A stretch of 10,873 nt of DNA from Cyclostephanos tholiformis (lineage: Eukaryota > Bacillariophyta > Thalassiosirophyceae > Thalassiosirales > Thalassiosiraceae): positions 1 to 10,873 of the forward strand of contig JALLPB010001172.1 of the NCBI GenBank assembly GCA_036939975.1, in the 5' to 3' direction. This document shows positions 6,628 through 10,873 of the stretch, in pieces. Within the stretch, counting starts at the first letter, position 1, and each line of letters begins with the position of its first letter. The notes under the pieces are model-generated. The model was given only the letters and a program-made list of their open reading frames with translations. It did no database searches and had not been told where the DNA came from. The translations under genes and the position numbers were made by a program.

Positions 6628-8479
6628 CGTCTCCCCCAAAAGGGTATCAAAGCTGCCACTGCCACTGCTGGGGCTATACTTCAAATGATTCGGCCTCAAT
6701 CTACCGTCGCCATCGCCGACACAATTTGCATCCTTCACATTCAATGACAAAAGGGCCTTCTGCTCGCGCATGTCCCCATCGGACGGACCACCAAAATCGT
6801 CCCCCCGGACCCCCGGCGAATTGGAGGGTAGAAACGCCCCGGAGGCGTGAACGGCGCGCAGTATCGTCGACGAGCTAGTACGCGCGCTATTGGGCGTTGC
6901 CTTGCCGGAGGCGACATCGACGCTTCCCCTCCTCCCGACAACAAACGCGCTATCGGACTCTTGGCGGACGCGGTCCTCCCCATCCCGTCCGGTCGACGAC
7001 GACAACGACGACACAAAACTTCCGGGGGATACGCACGCCGAATTCATAGAATTCCTCGTCGTACTGCCAGGGTCATGTGTCGTCGGCGGCGGCATCGTTC
7101 CGTCGCCTTCGGGCGCATCGAGGGTACTCCCACCTCCACCACTGGCGAGCGAAGCGACAATTGGCGTGCCCAACGTTGAAACGCTATTGCCCGCCAGGCT
7201 CGTCGAGGAGGGCGAGGCGTAATCCCCGGCATCGATGGTGACCGAGAACGGTAGCAGGCTGTCGCGATCGTTCCCCAAGCCACCGTCGTCGCACATCCCG
7301 GAGTCTTTCTCCAGCCCCAAGCCGTCGTCGTTAGGATCGATGAGGCTCCTTCGTCCTCTTCCCCCTCGAGAGGAGAAGAGCGAGCTCTCCCTCCTACGTG
7401 AGGACGACGACGATCCCCCGCCGCGTCGTCGCGAACCGTGCATGCCGCTACTACTACTACCAACATGTCTACTACCCCGGCCGTCCTTGTACGGGGTGCG
7501 CTTCCTCCCCCGTTTCATCGTCCTCCCCCCTGGCGTCAGGGCACCGGACGATGGACGTCCCCCCCTAAATCCATTGCCATGAATGCCAACGCCACCCCTA
7601 CCACCGACGTCGTTTTCATCCGCGTCCACCATCTCGTCTTCGATGTCGTATACGTCGTCATCGACAAATCCGTCGAAGTCGTCGTCCCATTCGGCGAGGG
7701 TGGCGACGTTCCTAGCCGTTTCCCTGCTCTCTCCCTCCATGGCCTCCATTTCCATGGACGTTTTCTCCCCATCCTTTTCCAAAGGGAATATACGCAATAC
7801 CACCGAATCGGGTATGGGGGTCATGTATGTGATGGGGAGTAGGGAATCGAATTCCGCGGCGGTGTTGTTGCCAAATTTGACCGCCGACGCCTGATGGTGG
7901 CGCTCCCTCGATGCGGTCATTGCCCGTCCGGCGCCATTCGTGACATCTACTTCCCCCTCATGGTCGGTGGGCGTGGAGAGTTGCGATGATGATGGGCGGA
8001 CCCGACGATCGTCGCCGTCGCCGTCATCGTCGTCGTCGACGACGTCGTTGTCGTTATTAATGATATTGTCGGGGGGCGAATTTTGAAAGATTCGACGTGG
8101 CGTCATCGAATCGACCGACAACGGCTTATTCTCGTCGTGTATGTTCCAATCGCGCTTCTTTTTGGTGGATAGGCTTGCGAGTATTCAAGATATAGGGAGT
8201 GGGCGGTTGCCGGACCGATGGAGTAAAATGAAAAACGATGAACATTGGAAGGAATAACGTGGCAAATTACGCCCCGTGTCGGTATGTAATACATAATACA
8301 CCCGCGTTATTTTCTCACCATGACTTGGCGGGGACGGACGATCGGTGTATCGACTTGGATCCACCGGCGACGATGGCATCGTCATCGTAGTTGCCCGCGG
8401 CAACGACGACTGCATCCGGGAGTATCGGGCCGTAGCACCATTCCCAATACAGACGATTGATTTCCTCGACCGTGGCATT

Positions 8480-8517
<38 letters not shown>

Positions 8518-9052
8518 CATTGTGCACGACTGTATCCCCGGATCCCTCCGATCGATCGTCATCGTCGTCATCCATGTCGGAATCGTCGATATCCCGGCAA
8601 TCGTCATCGTCCGAGGCCGAGGTGTTCGAATCGTCGTTCGCGACGTTATCCTCGTCACAGTAACGAAGTCGGACCCCCTCCAGCAAAATCTCCTCCTCCT
8701 CCTCCTCCTCCTCCTCCTCCTCCTCGAGGTTGTTACCATGCTCGTCGAACGAGATATCCAACCTCTCATTATCCGTCGACAAGCTCGACGCCGCCGACAT
8801 CGACATCGACATCGACGATGACGACAACGACAGACCAGGACGCGATCGTTTCCCTCCCCCCCCCGTCGTCACGTCGTCGATGTCATCATGGAGATCGGTC
8901 GGATGATGATTTTTGATCGGTCGACGATTCTCCTTCCCCGCGGTCGCGGAAATGGCGGCGACGACACCACCGTCGCCTTTGTCGTCCATCTTGGTGCCAG
9001 TCGTCATTGTTGTTGGGCAGTCTGATTCCTCCCTCACGCGCCAACGGTCCAT
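6610..9052 (-). CDS. Disordered acidic/Ser-rich protein, likely N-terminal exons of the KNL1-like gene
   Basis: Two exons are visible. Exon 1 is 9052-8319 and exon 2 is 8173 to 6628, or to the TGA at 6612-6610 if unspliced. I chose the ATG at 9052 (GGCGATGG context); an upstream in-frame ATG at 9205 would add 51 AT-rich residues that look like leader. Exon 1 encodes a KEN box (AGKENRRP, 8927-8935), Ser/Met repeats, twelve Glu, Asp runs, eleven Pro and a distinctive TVEEINRLYWEWCYG. Exon 2 starts with KKKRDWNIHDENKP and has an acidic block, an RGG/SR-rich basic block (about 7600-7345) and about twelve Ser/Thr-Pro sites (MTPRR, YMTPIP, ALTPGG, KRTPYK and others). No folded domain is visible. 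The KEN box with many proline-directed sites fits a protein regulated by Cdk and APC/C, in line with a kinetochore scaffold N-terminus. It could instead be an independent gene. I found no clear MELT repeats or RVxF site. Confidence 0.6.
8174..8318 (-). other. 145-nt GT-AG intron
   Basis: The exon ends TCATG|GTGAGA at 8319 in phase 2, and CTCGCAAG|C resumes at 8173 supplying the missing third base. The joined codon is TGC and the frame runs on as LSTKKKRDWNIHDE. Without splicing the frame stops at TGA 8317-8315, and the downstream frame has an in-frame stop at 8187-8185. The intron is AT-richer than both exons. Confidence 0.75.
8481..8513 (+). repeat. Poly-G tract, 33 nt, coding for polyproline on the minus strand
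   Basis: An uninterrupted run of 33 G on the plus strand lies inside exon 1 of the minus-strand gene, giving eleven consecutive Pro codons. The frame stays open across it only at this length modulo 3. Such a run can form G-quadruplex DNA and is prone to slippage and to sequencing error. Confidence 0.95.
8690..8725 (+). repeat. (CTC)12 microsatellite coding for poly-Glu on the minus strand
   Basis: Twelve perfect CTC units read as twelve GAG codons on the minus strand, following HGNNL and preceding ILLEGVRLR in exon 1. Confidence 0.95.
8796..8813 (+). repeat. (GACATC)3 hexamer run
   Basis: Three perfect GACATC units, followed by GACGATGACGACAACGAC, encode alternating Ser-Met on the minus strand (SMSMSM) within the Ser-rich part of exon 1. 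Confidence 0.85.
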
Positions 9053-9205
9053 CGCCCCGAGCTTCGTCTGGACAGTGACGATGAGAAATTTTGAAGGTAA
9101 AAAATAGGTACGGTAGTACGTTGCAATATCTAATCGAAAAAAGCTCGGGGCATTTCGAGAATTACCATATCTCTCTGAAGTGCAGAGTGGCATAGTATTA
9201 CACAT

Positions 9206-10187
9206 CGAAAAAAAAGTGCAGATGTGATGAAGAGAGTCATCGGTTTAGGTTCCATATTCTTTGATTCTTTCTTAAGTTTCACCAATAAACGCTCGACGAT
9301 GAGACCATCGCCACCGGACGACTAAATACCGTGGTGGCGGGGGACGGATGATGCGGCCGCCGGTGATGACTGCGGCTGTGATGACACGTACGCCGTAATG
9401 TGCGGGACAACTAACGCAAAGGGTGGTACTTACTTGACATAAAATCGACGATCGCGAGTGCGACTGCGAGTATTCAGCGTCGAAAAGCAGAATTCAAGAG
9501 AGTAATTGAACGGGTCGCTGCAATTCAAGGCGATGGGATTGTGGTTTTTTTACAAATTTGGCCGTGTCTAACGAGCATGACAATTAGGCACTATCAACTT
9601 TACACTTGAGCACCTTGCTGTAGAGGTTACGTCGGGGTGAATCGCATATGACCTCTCGGGGGGAGGGGGAAGGGCAAGAAACACGACAGCGCACGGGCTT
9701 ATCCGGCGTCTAGAGGAGAACGAGGCGATGGAGTGTCAATGATGCTCAGTACCCATCAGTTCAAATGAAGAAAAACACCGCTTTGGTATTGTTGACCTGA
9801 TATCATGTTCGTGCGTCCTGTAATCGATCGTCAAGTTACCAGGAAGACCATTTTGCAATCTCACATACTAAGTTTACTCCCAATAGCTAAAATGCTCAAT
9901 CGCGCTGGAGGGATATAGCTCATTCTCTAATGATAAATAATTAGCAATTGATATACGCCCCTGCGACAACAAATTAAAAATAAAAAAGCAATACGTGGGA
10001 CCTTCTGTAAGCTACAACCAGAGGGTCTTGGAAGGTATCGTCCTTGCTTTACTATACACTTTATTCCGCACTCTCTATTGCTTAGGATTCCTCGTCCACC
10101 TTTCGCTTCGCTTACTCATAACCAATATGCATCACCCTTCAGAGCTATCATCAATCCCCCCGCCTTGACAATACTGGAGAAGCTAGC
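9206..10187. other. Intergenic region upstream of the large minus-strand gene
   Basis: I see no supported gene in this ~980-nt stretch. It should hold the promoter of the minus-strand gene starting at 9052 and the 3' end of the gene at 10208-10782. A GC-richer island lies at 9295-9420, with complementary arms CGCCACC (9309-9315) and GGTGGCG (9333-9339). A minus-strand donor-like ATGTCAA|GTAAGT at 9440-9428 could mark a 5' leader exon, but its short ATG frame does not join exon 1 in phase. Between about 9880 and 10000 the DNA is strongly AT-rich. Confidence 0.45.
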
Positions 10188-10193
10188 TTTATT
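10188..10193 (-). promoter_or_regulatory. AATAAA poly(A) signal of the Cys-rich gene
   Basis: A minus-strand AATAAA lies 15 nt past the TAG stop at 10210-10208. The position and exact hexamer make it a credible polyadenylation signal for a short 3' UTR. Confidence 0.5.
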
Positions 10194-10207
10194 TTCTCGA
10201 GGTATCG

Positions 10208-10782
10208 CTAGGAGCCGCATTCGTTCCCAGTGCACCCACCAGCCATCAAGCCGCATTTCACCAGTGAGAGCAATTCGGAGGAGCACGTGTTGGTGCATGG
10301 GCCAGGAGTTACACACGCCTGGAGAGACGCGCAAGCAGGTCCCAATCCAGAACAAACTCCAGTCGTAAATGCTGCATAAACGGGCTTAAGACAATCACAG
10401 CAGGATGTAGGAACCGCGCCAGCACATGTTTCGAGTGCCACGATCTCGGCGTTACACGGAAGTACTCCGACACCCGATACAAGACTGCATGTAAAAGGAC
10501 GAGGCGTGGGACGAGATGTTGGGGAACGGGTAGGCTTCTGAAGAGATGTTACATGAATATAGAAAGGGGAGGATTGAAATGAATTATAGACGAATGAGTC
10601 GAACCACTGAGGACCATGAGACAAGAGAAGAATATAACGCGACATGACACTCAACTTACCTTCGTTGTTAGCTTCGCCTTCGCCAGTCCCCTTACCACGC
10701 CTCCGTCACCGTCGACCGGTGTCGCCGAAGTCATCATGATGACGAGGGGGAGGAGGGTCAAATTAAGAGAGCGGAGATTCAT
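10208..10782 (-). CDS. Secreted Cys-rich protein with Pro/Thr linker, two exons
   Basis: Exon 1 (10782-10660, 41 codons) encodes MNLRSLNLTLLPLVIMMTSA, a typical signal peptide, then DGDGGVVRGLAKAKLTTK. It ends at a strong donor, GAAG|GTAAGT. Exon 2 (10537-10208) starts after CATCTCTTCAG with KPTRSPTSRPTPRP, then a ~95-residue domain with 14 Cys, including CCDC, and many Gly/Ala/Pro/Thr. Both boundaries are phase 0, giving 150 aa. The even Cys count suits an extracellular disulfide-bonded fold. Pro-Thr linkers of this kind are frequent in diatom secreted and cell-wall proteins, and Ser/Thr there may be glycosylated. I know no named family for the Cys domain and assign no activity. An earlier in-frame ATG at 10809 (MDKSKKKTK...) would add nine basic residues without spoiling the signal peptide; I preferred the later one because the DNA before it is A-rich leader-like. 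The window ends 64-91 nt upstream. Confidence 0.72.
10538..10659 (-). other. 122-nt GT-AG intron
   Basis: GTAAGT at 10659-10654 and TCTCTTCAG ending at 10538 flank an AT-rich insert. Removing it joins the signal-peptide exon to the Pro/Thr linker in phase 0. Unspliced, the first frame stops at TGA directly after the donor. Confidence 0.75.
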
Positions 10783-10873
10783 TTTTGTTTTTTTTTTGCT
10801 TTTATCCATCTTCGAGTAAGGCTGTGATTTTTTTGAGCGAAGAGCGGATATGCAGATACGCAAAAGAACCTTG

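Noticed and set aside
6840..6870. TILRAV as a SILK-type PP1 docking site
   Set aside because: The first position is Thr instead of Ser/Gly, and no RVxF partner was found nearby; chance is likely in a Ser/Thr-rich region.
8749..8760. LDISFDE as a MELT-like phospho-motif of KNL1
   Set aside because: A single loose match without the Met and without repetition; not enough to call a MELT repeat.
8185..8769. Minus-strand frame with long poly-Arg and poly-Pro runs
   Set aside because: It is a frame-shifted shadow of exon 1, produced by reading the GAG and CCC repeats in another frame.
8345..8821. Plus-strand frame with poly-Gly and poly-Leu
   Set aside because: Antisense shadow of the same repeats. 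The minus-strand reading has a KEN box, an ordered motif and matching splice sites.
9309..9339. Inverted repeat CGCCACC/GGTGGCG as a structured RNA or regulatory hairpin
   Set aside because: Only seven paired bases in a GC-rich patch, with no supporting context.
10078..10368. Plus-strand frame of 96 codons opposite the Cys-rich gene
   Set aside because: It overlaps the better supported minus-strand gene antisense and shows no recognisable feature.
1..10873. CRISPR arrays, transposon ends, tRNA or rRNA genes
   Set aside because: No regularly spaced repeats, terminal inverted repeats with target duplications, cloverleaf T-loop patterns in noncoding DNA, or rRNA-like blocks were seen on either strand.

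Overview
This window looks like nuclear DNA of a eukaryotic microalga, most likely a centric diatom. Genes are spaced on both strands with AT-richer gaps and no operon logic. Introns inferred from the sequence are GT-AG and about 100-145 nt. Gene ends carry AATAAA-type signals. Two proteins resemble lineage-restricted diatom families that I know only as uncharacterised. One secreted protein has the Pro/Thr linker plus Cys-rich layout common in diatom secretomes. Coding DNA is full of GAC/GAT/TCC microsatellites. The assignment to diatoms is inference; no rRNA or organellar marker is present.

Layout: (1) 445-1899 (+), a GH10 endo-1,4-beta-xylanase-like protein with both catalytic glutamates but altered glycone-side residues and low-complexity insertions. 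(2) 2170-2766 (-), a small orphan protein with a conserved-looking VREYPVILGDNP...GPPLTLDW block. (3) 3416-4099 (+), an orphan acidic then Gln-rich helical protein. Two diverged copies of a ~59-bp sequence follow it. (4) 4349-4722, a gene-poor stretch with splice-like and poly(A)-like signals on both strands. (5) 4820-9052 (-), the main object. A C-terminal piece with a coiled coil followed by a region resembling the tandem RWD domain of KNL1/Spc105 kinetochore scaffolds lies only ~24 nt downstream of a long disordered acidic/Ser-rich piece. That piece is itself two exons joined by a phase-matched 145-nt intron, and it carries a KEN box and about twelve S/T-P sites. I propose that all three pieces form one gene of about 1,328 residues. 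The first intron is well supported, the second less so. (6) 9206-10187, an intergenic stretch with no gene I can support. (7) 10208-10782 (-), a two-exon gene for a 150-residue secreted protein with a signal peptide, a KPTRSPTSRPTPRP linker and a 14-Cys domain.

The genes do not form a pathway together. The xylanase-like enzyme and the Cys-rich secreted protein relate to carbohydrate or cell-surface chemistry. The large minus-strand gene, if read correctly, belongs to chromosome segregation. I see no mobile element, CRISPR array, tRNA, rRNA or virus-like gene.
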